In this document: piece after piece, positions 36,173 through 45,342 of the stretch | How positions within the stretch are numbered: the stretch's first letter is position 1 | Layout: every line of letters starts with the position of its first letter | Origin: Pseudomonas sp. N40(2020) | GTDB lineage: Bacteria; Pseudomonadota; Gammaproteobacteria; Pseudomonadales; Pseudomonadaceae | DNA length: 64,000 nt | Direction of reading: 5' to 3' | Assembly: GCF_014472415.1 (NCBI RefSeq) | Contig: NZ_JACSZV010000023.1 | Coordinates: 32,279-96,278 of the forward strand | Translations under genes and position numbers: made by a program | Notes under the pieces: model-generated | Databases searched by the model: none | Seen by the model: the letters and a program-made list of their open reading frames with translations, nothing else | What the model was told of the DNA's origin: nothing

Positions 36173-37150
36173 TCAGTTGGTGATGTATTTGGCGCTGACG
36201 TACGGCGCGTAGTCCGGCAGAACGGCTTCGACCTTGCCCTGTTCTTTGAGGAACGCTGCGGTGTCGGTGATGGCTTTGGTGGTCGGCGCGCCGAGGTCGC
36301 TGACCTGATCCGCCGCCAGTGGGTAGACGTTGCCTTGCAGCAGCAATGGAATGTCGCTGGCCTTGGCGCCGGAGAGCTTCACCAGTTTGTCGACGTTGGA
36401 TTGATTGGCGAGCCAGGCTTTCGGGTCTTTACGGTAATCGGCGTAAGCGTCGAGGGTGACTTTGGCGAACGCGGTGACGATTTCCGGGTGCTTCTCGGCG
36501 AAATCTTTACGCACGATCCACGCATCGAAAGTCGGCGCGCCGTACTTGGCCAGTTCACCAGAAGTGATCAGTACTTTGCCGTTTTCCTTGGCCACGCCCA
36601 GAGCTGGGTCCCACACGTAAGTGGCGTCGATATCACCGCGTTTCCACGCCGCGATGATCGCTGGCGGGGCGAGGTTGAGCACGGTGACTTTCGACGGATC
36701 GATGTTCCAGTGCTTCAGTGCGGCGAGCAGGCTGTAGTGACCGGTGGACACAAATGGCACGGCGATTTTCTTGCCGATCAGATCTTGCGGGGTCTTGATG
36801 CCGGAACCGTCGCGGGCAACCAGCGCTTCGGCGGCGCCGATCTGGGTGGCGATGAGGAACGTTTCCACCGGGACTTTGCGGGTGATCGCCGCCGTCAGCG
36901 GGCTCGAACCGAGGTAACCGATCTGCACGTCACCGGAGGCAATGGCCGCGATGATGTCGGCACCGTTGTCGAATTTGCGCCAGCTGATGTCGGCTTTGGT
37001 GGCTTTCTCATAAGCGCCGTCAGCCTGGGCGACTTTCGCCGGGTCAACGGTGGTCTGGTAAGCGACAGTGAGGTCGGCAGCCTGCGCCAGGAAGCTCGCG
37101 GCAGCCAGAGAGGCCACGGCCAGCAGGCGAAGCGGGAAATTCAGTTTCAT
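36173..37150 (-). CDS. tauA: Taurine-binding periplasmic protein TauA
   Basis: A 325-residue periplasmic binding protein. The signal peptide ends AASFLAQAADL. Family segments LTVAYQTTVDPAKVAQADG, IGYLGSSPLTAAITRKVPVE and AAWKRGDIDATYVWDPALG match TauA. It is first in the tau operon. In relatives the operon is induced by sulfur starvation. No CBL/CysB site could be assigned in the ~170-base upstream gap. Confidence 0.93.
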   Translation of the reverse strand: MKLNFPLRLLAVASLAAASFLAQAADLTVAYQTTVDPAKVAQADGAYEKATKADISWRKFDNGADIIAAIASGDVQIGYLGSSPLTAAITRKVPVETFLIATQIGAAEALVARDGSGIKTPQDLIGKKIAVPFVSTGHYSLLAALKHWNIDPSKVTVLNLAPPAIIAAWKRGDIDATYVWDPALGVAKENGKVLITSGELAKYGAPTFDAWIVRKDFAEKHPEIVTAFAKVTLDAYADYRKDPKAWLANQSNVDKLVKLSGAKASDIPLLLQGNVYPLAADQVSDLGAPTTKAITDTAAFLKEQGKVEAVLPDYAPYVSAKYITN

Positions 37151-37276
37151 TGAAGAGCTCCATATCAGGCGACCGAGCGTCGGCGAGATAGGAGACTAAA
37201 TGATCTAAGAATCCAAAAATAAATAACTTTTTAGAATGAGCTTATGAGCGGAAAAATCTAAGGCTCGGCGGATATT

Positions 37277-37307
37277 GATCGTTCCCACGCTCTGCGTGGG
37301 AACGATC
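37277..37307. repeat. Short palindromic repeat (CGTTCCCACGC family)
   Basis: Perfect hairpin with arms GATCGTTCCCACGC and GCGTGGGAACGATC, twelve bases before the gshA stop. It may end gshA transcription. Confidence 0.85.
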
Positions 37308-37318
37308 CAAGGCGACGC

Positions 37319-38902
37319 TTAGTTGCTGATTGCGAGAATGCTCGCCTGATACGACCCGACAAACACATCAAAATCGCCCACTTCGTTCTGCTCCAGCTCA
37401 GCCTGCGCCGCCAGAGAAGAACGCGCCACCTCCTCAAATTTCGCCTGTTCTTCGGGCTTCAAAGGCTCGCTGCGGAAGAACTCCGCATGCGCCTGGCTCT
37501 GACGCAGGGAGAACTGCGCGAAGCTTTCCTTGTGTTCAGCCATTGCTGCCAGCACTTGCGCCGACGGTGTCAGCGACGGGTCTTTGACCTTGGCCAGCTG
37601 CGTATCCAGCGCCTTGCTGTGCGCATCGCCGCCATGGCTCTGATCCAGCAGCGCCGCCAGCGGCGCAATCTGTTCCAACAGCTCGGCCGCCCAAACCTTC
37701 AGCTCGACCGGCTGACCGTCGCGCTGCAATTGCAGGCCCAGACGGCGACCTTCCTTGACCACGCTGAGGAAGTTCGACGTGGCGTTGCCGCAGGAGTTGT
37801 TGGTCAGCAGGGGGCTGTCGTTCAACGCGCAATACAGCAGGAACGCATCGAGGAAGCGCGACTCGGTGAGGTCGATGCCCATTGGCAGGAACGGGTTGAT
37901 GTCCAGGCAACGTACTTCAACGTACTGAATGCCACGGGCCACGAGCGCCTGAATAGGCCGCTCGCCGGTGTACGTCACGCGTTTCGGGCGGATGTTGGAG
38001 TAGTACTCGTTTTCGATCTGCAGGATGTTGGTGTTCAGCTGAACCCACTCGCCATCCTGATGCGTGCCGACCTCAACGTACGGCGGGTACGGGGTGGCCA
38101 CGGCTTTGCGCAAGCTGTCGGTGTAGCTCGCCAGATCGTTGTAGCACGGCGTCAGGCCGGCCTGGGCGTTGCTCTGGTAACCGAGGTCGCTCATGCGCAG
38201 GCTGGTGGCGTAGGGCAGATACAGGGTGTCCGGGTCCAGTTGTTCCAGTTGATGCGAACGACCGCGCAGGAAACCGGCATCCAGCGCCGGCGAAGCACCG
38301 AACAGGTACATCAGCAGCCAGCTGTAGCGACGGAAGTTGCGGATCAGTGCGATATAGGACGACGACTGGAAATCCCGGTCGGTGCCGACGAAACCCTCGG
38401 CTTCTTTCAGCAGCGGCCAGAGTTTTTCCGGCAGGGAAAAGTTGTAGTGAATCCCGGCGATGCACTGCATGGTCTTGCCGTAACGCAGGGCCAGGCCTTT
38501 GCGGTAGACGTACTTGAGCTGACCGATGTTGGACGTGCCGTAGTAGGCGATCGGGATGTCTTCCTCGGCCGGCAACGGGCACGGCATCGATGGGCTCCAC
38601 AGGTACTCGCTGCCGAGTTTGCTGTAGGCAAAACGATGAATCTTGTCCAGGCTCGCCAGCGTGTCCGCCGGGTCGGGCAGGGCAGGCGTGATGAATTCCA
38701 GCAGCGACTCGGAATAGTCGGTGGTGATTTGTTCGTTGGTCAGCGCGGAACCCAATGCTTCCGGGTGCGGCGTTTGCGCCAGTCGACCTTCGCTGGTCAC
38801 GCGCAGGCATTCACGTTCGATACCGTGGAGGCACTGTTCGAGCAGAGAGAGGTTGGCGCGCTCACCGAGCAGAGCCAGGCGGCGGTTGAGAAGTTCGCTC
38901 AA
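37319..38902 (-). CDS. gshA: Glutamate-cysteine ligase
   Basis: A 527-residue class I GshA that joins glutamate and cysteine in the first step of glutathione synthesis. Visible family segments are HGIERECLRVT, TTDYSESLLEFITPA (active-site acids), MQCIAGIHYNFSLP and VEVRCLDINPFLPMGID. I start it at TTG 38902 (MSELLNRR) because GAAGGAA lies six bases upstream. GTG 38917 has no ribosome site. Its place beside tau and other sulfur genes links sulfur uptake to its main thiol product. Confidence 0.93.
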   Translation of the reverse strand: MSELLNRRLALLGERANLSLLEQCLHGIERECLRVTSEGRLAQTPHPEALGSALTNEQITTDYSESLLEFITPALPDPADTLASLDKIHRFAYSKLGSEYLWSPSMPCPLPAEEDIPIAYYGTSNIGQLKYVYRKGLALRYGKTMQCIAGIHYNFSLPEKLWPLLKEAEGFVGTDRDFQSSSYIALIRNFRRYSWLLMYLFGASPALDAGFLRGRSHQLEQLDPDTLYLPYATSLRMSDLGYQSNAQAGLTPCYNDLASYTDSLRKAVATPYPPYVEVGTHQDGEWVQLNTNILQIENEYYSNIRPKRVTYTGERPIQALVARGIQYVEVRCLDINPFLPMGIDLTESRFLDAFLLYCALNDSPLLTNNSCGNATSNFLSVVKEGRRLGLQLQRDGQPVELKVWAAELLEQIAPLAALLDQSHGGDAHSKALDTQLAKVKDPSLTPSAQVLAAMAEHKESFAQFSLRQSQAHAEFFRSEPLKPEEQAKFEEVARSSLAAQAELEQNEVGDFDVFVGSYQASILAISN

Positions 38903-39115
38903 TTTGGATTCCTTCACGCGTCAGTCGCCCCAATATGGGGGTGGGCAGGACGGTCTACAAGGGTGAAGTTGAAACTGGCGTTTTCGCCTGGTTTTTGAGC
39001 CATAAAGGCCCGTGCCGATTGCCAACTTCACTCCTTGAATCTGGCTATTACGCACGCGGAAAAGTTCGACGCCGCAGACGCAGCGCCGAAATTAACTCAA
39101 ATTGATGGCCACAAG

Positions 39116-39499
39116 CTACAGGACAGCGAACGTGCCTTGCGCTTTTGCGACCAGTTTGTCGCCCTGCATCACATCGGCTTCGACCACCAACGTGCGGCGA
39201 CCCGGGTGGATCACCCGCGCCGTGCACAGCACCTCACCGTCGGAAACGGCGCGGATGTAGTTGATCTTGCACTCGATGGTCGCGCTCTGCTGATCGAAAC
39301 CGTGGGTGCTGGAACAGGCCAGCCCCATGGCGATATCGACCAGACTGAACAGCGCGCCGCCATGCAATTTGCCGCCGCGGTTGCGCAGTTCGGGTTCCAG
39401 CCCCAGGGCGACTTGCGCCACCCCGGTTTCCAGGCTGTGCAGGCGGCAGCCCAACAGCTTGAAAAACGCGCTCTCGACGAGCCCGGCCGGAATCTCCAT
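39116..39499 (-). CDS. PaaI-type hotdog thioesterase
   Basis: A 127-residue hotdog-fold acyl-CoA thioesterase. The catalytic region RNRGGKLHGGALFSLVDIAMG is diagnostic, with the acidic residue in the central helix. The start codon overlaps the tex stop as TGATG. Substrate unknown. Confidence 0.88.
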   Translation of the reverse strand: MEIPAGLVESAFFKLLGCRLHSLETGVAQVALGLEPELRNRGGKLHGGALFSLVDIAMGLACSSTHGFDQQSATIECKINYIRAVSDGEVLCTARVIHPGRRTLVVEADVMQGDKLVAKAQGTFAVL

Positions 39500-41823
39500 C
39501 AGCGTTTCTTCAACTGCTTGGCGTTGGCGAACAGCGACGCCATCGCGTTGTTCACTGGCGCGGCGGTGGCGGTTTCCTTGCGTGGCGCGTTGTTCGAAGG
39601 CTGGCGTTGTGCCGAGCCCGGACGCGAGCCACGGGCGCCATCGATCTTCTCGCCCGGGGTGTCGCCCATGCGCATCGACAGGCCGACGCGTTTGCGCGGA
39701 ATATCGACTTCCATGACCTTCACTTTCACCACGTCACCGGCCTTCACCGCTTCGCGCGGATCTTTGATGAACTTCTCCGACAGTGCCGAGATGTGCACAA
39801 GACCATCCTGATGCACGCCGATGTCGACGAATGCGCCGAACGCGGTCACGTTGGTCACGACACCCTCGAGGATCATCCCCAGTTGCAGGTCTTTGAGGTC
39901 TTCGACGCCTTCCTGGAACTCGGCAGTCTTGAATTCCGGACGCGGGTCGCGGCCCGGTTTTTCCAGCTCCTGGAGGATGTCGGTCACGGTCGGCAGACCG
40001 AAGGTCTCGTCGGTGAACTTCTTCGGGTCCAGGCGCTTTAGGAAACCGGCATCGCCGATCAGCGATCGAATGTCACGGTCGGTTTCAGCGGCAATGCGCT
40101 GCACCAGTGGATAGGCTTCCGGGTGAACCGCCGAGGAATCCAGCGGGTTGTCGCCGTTCATCACGCGCAAGAAACCGGCGGCCTGTTCGAAGGTTTTTTC
40201 GCCCAGACGCGCGACTTTCTTCAGCGCTGCGCGGGTTTTGAACGCGCCGTGCTCGTCGCGGTGCGCCACGATGTTCTGCGCCAGTGTTGCGTTGAGGCCG
40301 GAGATCCGCGCCAGCAGGGCCACGGAGGCAGTGTTCACGTCGACGCCGACGGCGTTCACGCAGTCCTCGACCACAGCGTCCAGACCACGTGCCAGTTTCA
40401 GTTGGGACACGTCGTGCTGGTACTGGCCGACACCGATGGATTTCGGGTCGATCTTCACCAGCTCGGCCAGTGGATCCTGCAAGCGACGGGCAATCGACAC
40501 CGCGCCACGGATCGACACGTCCAGATCCGGGAACTCCTTGGCTGCCAGTTCCGACGCCGAGTACACCGATGCGCCGGCCTCGGAGACCATGACCTTGGTC
40601 ATCTTCATGGCTGGATATTTTTTGATCAGCTCGATCGCCAGTTTGTCGGTTTCGCGGCTGGCGGTGCCGTTGCCGATGGCGATCAGGTCAACCGAGTGCT
40701 TGGCGCACAGGGCCGCCAGAATGGCGATGGTCTGATCCCATTTGTTGTGCGGCACGTGCGGGTAAACCGTGGCGTGATCCAGCAGTTTGCCGGTCGAATC
40801 GACCACCGCTACCTTGCAACCGGTGCGCAGGCCCGGGTCGAGACCCAGCGTTGTGCGCGGGCCGGCCGGCGCGGCCAGCAGCAGGTCGTGCAGGTTGTGG
40901 GCGAACACGTTGATTGCCTCGGTTTCGGCGCCGTCGCGCAACTCGCCCAGCAGGTCGGTTTCCAGGTGGGTGTAGAGCTTGACCTTCCAGGTCCAGCGCA
41001 CCACTTCACCCAGCCATTTGTCGGCCTGACGGTTCTGGTTCTGGATACCGAATTGCTGGCCGATCATGCCTTCGCACGGGTGCATGGTGCCCGGCAGTTC
41101 GTCGCCGACTTTCAGCGCGGAGCTGAGAATGCCTTCGTTGCGGCCACGGAAAATCGCCAGTGCGCGGTGCGATGGCATGCTTTTCAGTGGCTCGTCGTGT
41201 TCGAAGTAGTCGCGGAACTTCGCGCCTTCCTCTTCCTTGCCGGCAATCACGCGGGCACTGAGGGTCGCTTCCTGCTTGAGATAGTTACGCAGTTTTTCCA
41301 GCAGGCTGGCGTCTTCGGCGAAGCGTTCCATCAGGATGTATTTGGCGCCTTCCAGCGCAGCCTTCACATCGGCCACACCTTTTTCGGCGTCGACAAAGCG
41401 TGCGGCTTCGCTTTCCGGGGCCAGGTTCGGGTCGTTGAACAGGCCGTCGGCCAAGTCGCCGAGGCCGGCTTCCAGGGCGATCTGGCCCTTGGTGCGGCGC
41501 TTCTGCTTGTACGGCAGGTACAAGTCTTCGAGGCGGGTCTTGGTGTCGGCGAGCTTGATGTCGCGCTCAAGAGCAGGGGTGAGTTTGCCTTGCTCTTCGA
41601 TGCTGGCGAGGATGCTGATGCGCCGTTCGTCGAGTTCTCGCAGGTAGCGCAGGCGCTCTTCCAGATGACGCAACTGGGTGTCATCGAGGCTGCCGGTGAC
41701 TTCTTTCCGGTAACGGGCGATGAAGGGAACGGTAGAGCCTTCATCGAGTAGCGCGACGGCCGCTTCGACCTGTTGTGGGCGTACGCCGAGTTCCTCGGCG
41801 ATGCGGCTGTTGATGCTGTCCAT
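39499..41823 (-). CDS. tex: Tex family RNA-binding transcription accessory protein
   Basis: A 774-residue cytosolic protein related to Spt6, needed for toxin gene expression in some bacteria. N-terminal helical domains are followed by a YqgF/RNase H-like domain (TTLGLDPGLRTGCKVAVVD, near residue 325), helix-hairpin-helix modules (VNTASVALLARISGLNATLA) and a C-terminal S1 RNA-binding domain (GMILEGVVTNVTAFGAFVDIG, near 650). A basic, low-complexity tail of ~50 residues follows. The ATG at 41823 has AGGTGG upstream. Confidence 0.95.
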   Translation of the reverse strand: MDSINSRIAEELGVRPQQVEAAVALLDEGSTVPFIARYRKEVTGSLDDTQLRHLEERLRYLRELDERRISILASIEEQGKLTPALERDIKLADTKTRLEDLYLPYKQKRRTKGQIALEAGLGDLADGLFNDPNLAPESEAARFVDAEKGVADVKAALEGAKYILMERFAEDASLLEKLRNYLKQEATLSARVIAGKEEEGAKFRDYFEHDEPLKSMPSHRALAIFRGRNEGILSSALKVGDELPGTMHPCEGMIGQQFGIQNQNRQADKWLGEVVRWTWKVKLYTHLETDLLGELRDGAETEAINVFAHNLHDLLLAAPAGPRTTLGLDPGLRTGCKVAVVDSTGKLLDHATVYPHVPHNKWDQTIAILAALCAKHSVDLIAIGNGTASRETDKLAIELIKKYPAMKMTKVMVSEAGASVYSASELAAKEFPDLDVSIRGAVSIARRLQDPLAELVKIDPKSIGVGQYQHDVSQLKLARGLDAVVEDCVNAVGVDVNTASVALLARISGLNATLAQNIVAHRDEHGAFKTRAALKKVARLGEKTFEQAAGFLRVMNGDNPLDSSAVHPEAYPLVQRIAAETDRDIRSLIGDAGFLKRLDPKKFTDETFGLPTVTDILQELEKPGRDPRPEFKTAEFQEGVEDLKDLQLGMILEGVVTNVTAFGAFVDIGVHQDGLVHISALSEKFIKDPREAVKAGDVVKVKVMEVDIPRKRVGLSMRMGDTPGEKIDGARGSRPGSAQRQPSNNAPRKETATAAPVNNAMASLFANAKQLKKR

Positions 41824-42181
41824 AAAACCACCTGACATATTGTGAAAGCAGGCTCGCAGGCACGGAAATAAAGGCCCGGAGTCTGGTTGAGCGGCATGAA
41901 GATGGCCGCTGCCTGGGTCAAAAGGCAGCCCATTGACCCGTGAAATCGAACAATTACTGCGCTGGCCTGGAAAAAATACCGGCCACTTGCGGTAACGATT
42001 CAGACGTTGCCTGGCACAAAACGCCGCGCATTATAACCAGCGTTCTGTCATTCGGGGGCGTTGCAGTCTGTAGGCATAAACCCCGGTTTTCTGGCAGTGA
42101 AGGAAAAATCTGCTAACAATGCACACGGTGCGTATAACGGCAGCTACGCCATAATGCGCGCCGAGCTAAAAGGAGCATCCA
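41824..42181. other. 358-base intergenic region between divergent tex and ompR
   Basis: No gene seen. It contains the promoters of both genes. The ompR ribosome site AAGGAG is at about 42168-42173. No confident operator or riboswitch was recognised. Confidence 0.5.
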
Positions 42182-42922
42182 ATGAGCAGCACTGCACAAA
42201 CTGCTGAAGGCGAAAAAATTCTCATCGTTGACGACGATCCGGGGCTGAGCAGCCTGCTGGAACGTTTTTTCGTCAGCAAGGGCTATCGTGCCCGTACCGT
42301 ACCGAACACCGAGCAGATGGATCGTCTGCTGTCGCGTGAAGTCTTCAATCTGGTCGTCCTCGACCTGATGCTGCCCGGCGAAGATGGCTTGACCGCATGC
42401 CGTCGTCTGCGAGCAGCGAATAACCAGATTCCGATCATCATGCTCACCGCCAAAGGCGATGAGATGAGCCGCATCAAGGGCCTGGAACTGGGCGCCGACG
42501 ATTATCTGGCCAAGCCGTTCAACCCGGACGAGCTGATGGCCCGGGTCAAGGCTGTTCTGCGTCGTCAGGCCGCCCCGGTACCGGGCGCGCCGGGCAGCGA
42601 AGACGAAAACGTCACCTTCGGTGATTACGTGTTGTCGCTGGCCACCCGCGAACTGAAACGCGGCGACGAAGTACACATGCTCACCACCGGTGAGTTTGCG
42701 GTGCTCAAGGCCTTGGTCATGAACGCGCGTCAGCCACTGACCCGCGACAAGCTGATGAACCTGGCCCGTGGTCGTGAGTGGGATGCGCTGGAGCGTTCCA
42801 TCGACGTGCAGATTTCGCGTCTGCGCCGGATGATCGAGCCTGATCCGTCCAAACCGCGCTATATCCAGACTGTCTGGGGCGTGGGCTACGTGTTCGTACC
42901 GGATGGCGCCGCCACCAAGTGA
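42182..42922 (+). CDS. ompR: OmpR/AmgR-type response regulator
   Basis: A 246-residue response regulator. The receiver domain has acidic DDD (ILIVDDDPG), the phosphorylated Asp in VVLDLMLPGEDG (about residue 60), Thr in MLTAKG and Lys in AKPF. The winged-helix DNA-binding domain ends in RYIQTVWGVGYVF. It pairs with the sensor kinase 115 bases downstream. The P. aeruginosa ortholog AmgR governs envelope stress and aminoglycoside tolerance. Confidence 0.93.
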   Translation: MSSTAQTAEGEKILIVDDDPGLSSLLERFFVSKGYRARTVPNTEQMDRLLSREVFNLVVLDLMLPGEDGLTACRRLRAANNQIPIIMLTAKGDEMSRIKGLELGADDYLAKPFNPDELMARVKAVLRRQAAPVPGAPGSEDENVTFGDYVLSLATRELKRGDEVHMLTTGEFAVLKALVMNARQPLTRDKLMNLARGREWDALERSIDVQISRLRRMIEPDPSKPRYIQTVWGVGYVFVPDGAATK

Positions 42923-42930
42923 TCGGTGAT

Positions 42931-43020
42931 TTGTAGGAGCGGGTCTGTCGGGACTTGGCCATAATGGCCATCCCCGCAGACTCGCAATCCGCAATATGCG
43001 AGCATTGCTCGCTCCTGCAA
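42931..43020. repeat. Palindromic repeat inserted between ompR and envZ
   Basis: Ends TTGTAGGAGCG and CGCTCCTGCAA are inverted. The interior contains further hairpins (TGGCCATAATGGCCA and TGCGAGCATTGCTCGC). It is a Pseudomonas intergenic repeat lying inside a two-gene operon. Confidence 0.75.
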
Positions 43021-43037
43021 GTGTGTAGCGGTTATTG

Positions 43038-44351
43038 ATGAAGACCCCCGTCTGGTTTCCCCAAAGTTTTTTCTCCCGCACCCTCTGGCTGGTGCTTATC
43101 GTCGTGCTGTTTTCCAAAGCGCTGACCCTGGTTTATCTGTTGATGAACGAGGACGTGCTGGTGGATCGCCAATACAGCCACGGCGTCGCTCTGACGCTGC
43201 GCGCCTATTGGGCGGCTGACGAAGAAAATCGCGCGAAGATCGCTGATGCCTCAACCCTGATCCGGGTGGTGGGTGCCGGTGTGCCGGAAGGCGAACAGCA
43301 CTGGCCGTACAGCGAGATCTACCAGCGGCAAATGCAGGCAGAGCTGGGCGCGGATACGGAAGTGCGATTACGCATGCATTCGCCGCCGGCGCTCTGGGTC
43401 CGTGCGCCGAGCCTCGGTGATGGCTGGTTGAAAGTCCCGCTGTACCCGCATCCACTGCGCGGCCAGAAAATCTGGAACGTGCTTGGCTGGTTCCTGGCGA
43501 TTGGTTTGCTGTCGACGGCGTCGGCGTGGATTTTCGTCAGCCAGCTCAACCAACCCTTGAAACGACTGGTCTATGCCGCCCGGCAACTCGGCCAGGGCCG
43601 CAGTGTGCGTCTGCCGATCAGTGACACGCCTAGCGAAATGACCGAGGTATATCGCGCCTTCAACCAGATGGCCGAAGACGTCGAACAGGCCGGGCGTGAG
43701 CGCGAGCTGATGCTGGCCGGGGTTTCCCATGACTTGCGCACGCCGTTGACTCGATTGCGGCTGTCGCTGGAGTTGATGGGCGATCGCAACGACCTGACCG
43801 ACGACATGGTGCGCGACATCGAAGACATGGATGCGATTCTCGACCAGTTCCTCGCGTTTATTCGCGATGGTCGCGACGAGTCGGTGGAAGAGGTGGACCT
43901 CAGCGATCTGGTGCGTGAAGTGGCGGCGCCGTACAACCAGAGCGAAGAAAAGGTTCGCCTGCGTCTGGAGCCGATCCAGCCGTTTCCGTTGCGTCGGGTT
44001 TCGATGAAGCGCTTGCTGAACAACTTGATCGGCAATGCCTTGAATCATGCGGGCAGCGGCGTCGAAGTCGCGGCTTATGTGTCTGGTGACACCAGCGCGC
44101 CGTATGTGGTGCTGAGTGTGATGGACCGTGGGGCGGGGATTGATCCGTCGGAGCTTGAGGCGATTTTCAACCCGTTTACCCGAGGCGATCGTGCGCGGGG
44201 CGGCAAGGGCACGGGGTTGGGTCTGGCGATTGTGAAGCGGATTGCTTCGATGCATGGCGGCAATGTCGAGTTGCGCAACCGGTCCGGGGGTGGATTGGAA
44301 GCGCGAGTGCGTTTGCCATTGGGCTTGATGTTGCCGCGGGATGCTGTTTAA
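43038..44351 (+). CDS. envZ: EnvZ/AmgS-type sensor histidine kinase
   Basis: A 437-residue inner-membrane kinase with a first transmembrane helix (LVLIVVLFSKALTLVYLLM), a ~110-residue periplasmic sensor and a second helix (WFLAIGLLSTASAWIFV). A HAMP domain follows, then the phospho-accepting His in AGVSHDLRTPLTRLRLS (about residue 232) and an ATPase domain with the N box (NNLIGNALNHA), GAGID and GKGTGLGLAIV. The ATG at 43038 is preferred over the TTG one codon earlier. Confidence 0.93.
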   Translation: MKTPVWFPQSFFSRTLWLVLIVVLFSKALTLVYLLMNEDVLVDRQYSHGVALTLRAYWAADEENRAKIADASTLIRVVGAGVPEGEQHWPYSEIYQRQMQAELGADTEVRLRMHSPPALWVRAPSLGDGWLKVPLYPHPLRGQKIWNVLGWFLAIGLLSTASAWIFVSQLNQPLKRLVYAARQLGQGRSVRLPISDTPSEMTEVYRAFNQMAEDVEQAGRERELMLAGVSHDLRTPLTRLRLSLELMGDRNDLTDDMVRDIEDMDAILDQFLAFIRDGRDESVEEVDLSDLVREVAAPYNQSEEKVRLRLEPIQPFPLRRVSMKRLLNNLIGNALNHAGSGVEVAAYVSGDTSAPYVVLSVMDRGAGIDPSELEAIFNPFTRGDRARGGKGTGLGLAIVKRIASMHGGNVELRNRSGGGLEARVRLPLGLMLPRDAV

Positions 44352-44357
44352 ACGCTG

Positions 44358-44432
44358 AAAAAGATCGCAGCTTCCGGCAGCTCCACATGGGAATGCATAC
44401 CCTGTGGGAGCTGCCGGAGGCTGCGATCTTTT
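44358..44432. terminator. Long palindrome between convergent envZ and rimK
   Basis: Arms AAAGATCGCAGC-TTCCGGCAGCTCC and its complement form a ~28-base stem with A/T-rich flanks (AAAAA before, TTTT after). Likely a bidirectional terminator derived from a repeat. The same sequence family begins at the last bases of the window. Confidence 0.75.
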
Positions 44433-44436
44433 GCTT

Positions 44437-45342
44437 TTAACCTTTGCCTTTGGTCCGGGTCATATTCGGCCCGCCATTCTTCTCAAGATGCTCAATGATG
44501 ATCCCCGCCACATTCTTCCCGGTGGTGGTCTCGATCCCCTCCAGCCCCGGCGATGAGTTCACTTCCATCACCAGCGGCCCGTGATTGGAGCGCAGGATAT
44601 CCACACCCGCTACCGCCAGGCCCATGACCTTGGCCGCACGTAAAGCGGTCATGCGTTCTTCCGGTGTGATCTTGATCAGACTGGCGCTGCCGCCGCGGTG
44701 CAGGTTGGAGCGGAATTCACCCGGTTTGGCCTGACGCTTCATCGCCGCGATCACCTTGTCGCCAACCACGAAGCAGCGGATATCCGCACCGCCGGCCTCC
44801 TTGATGTACTCCTGGACCATGATGTTCTGCTTCAGGCCCATGAACGCTTCGATCACCGACTCGGCGGCGGTCGCGGTTTCACACAGCACCACACCAATGC
44901 CCTGAGTGCCTTCCAGCACTTTGATCACCAGTGGTGCGCCATTGACCATGTCGATCAGGTCGGGGATGTCATCCGGAGAGTGGGCAAAACCTGTCACCGG
45001 CAAACCGATGCCACGACGTGACAGCAATTGCAGAGAACGCAATTTGTCCCGCGAACGGGCGATGGCCACCGATTCATTCAGCGGAAACACCCCCATCATT
45101 TCGAACTGACGCAGCACTGCGCAGCCATAGAACGTCACCGACGCACCGATCCGCGGGATCACCGCATCAAAGCCTTCCAGCGGTTTGCCGCGATAGTGGA
45201 TCTGCGGCTTGTGGCTGGCGATGTTCATGTAGGCGCGCAAGGTGTCGATCACGACCATTTCATGCCCGCGCTCGGTGCCGGCTTCGACCAGACGACGGGT
45301 GGAATACAGACGCGGGTTACGCGACAGCACAGCGATCTTCAT
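44437..45342 (-). CDS. rimK: RimK ATP-grasp glutamate ligase
   Basis: A 301-residue ATP-grasp enzyme adding glutamates to the C-terminus of ribosomal protein S6. Visible are the ATP-binding loop VIKVLEGTQGIGVVL (residues ~140-154), QEYIKEAGGADIRCFVVGD and the metal-binding VMEVNSSPGLEGIE. In P. fluorescens SBW25 RimK remodels ribosomes and affects rhizosphere adaptation. It overlaps rimB by four bases. Confidence 0.94.
   Translation of the reverse strand: MKIAVLSRNPRLYSTRRLVEAGTERGHEMVVIDTLRAYMNIASHKPQIHYRGKPLEGFDAVIPRIGASVTFYGCAVLRQFEMMGVFPLNESVAIARSRDKLRSLQLLSRRGIGLPVTGFAHSPDDIPDLIDMVNGAPLVIKVLEGTQGIGVVLCETATAAESVIEAFMGLKQNIMVQEYIKEAGGADIRCFVVGDKVIAAMKRQAKPGEFRSNLHRGGSASLIKITPEERMTALRAAKVMGLAVAGVDILRSNHGPLVMEVNSSPGLEGIETTTGKNVAGIIIEHLEKNGGPNMTRTKGKG

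Noticed and set aside
37487..38998. Plus-strand 503-codon frame opposite gshA
   Set aside because: Antisense shadow of a clear GshA protein.
40123..41751. Plus-strand 542-codon frame opposite tex
   Set aside because: It is the antisense shadow of a well-conserved gene in GC-rich DNA; the translation has no recognisable domain and is rich in His/Gln/Arg.
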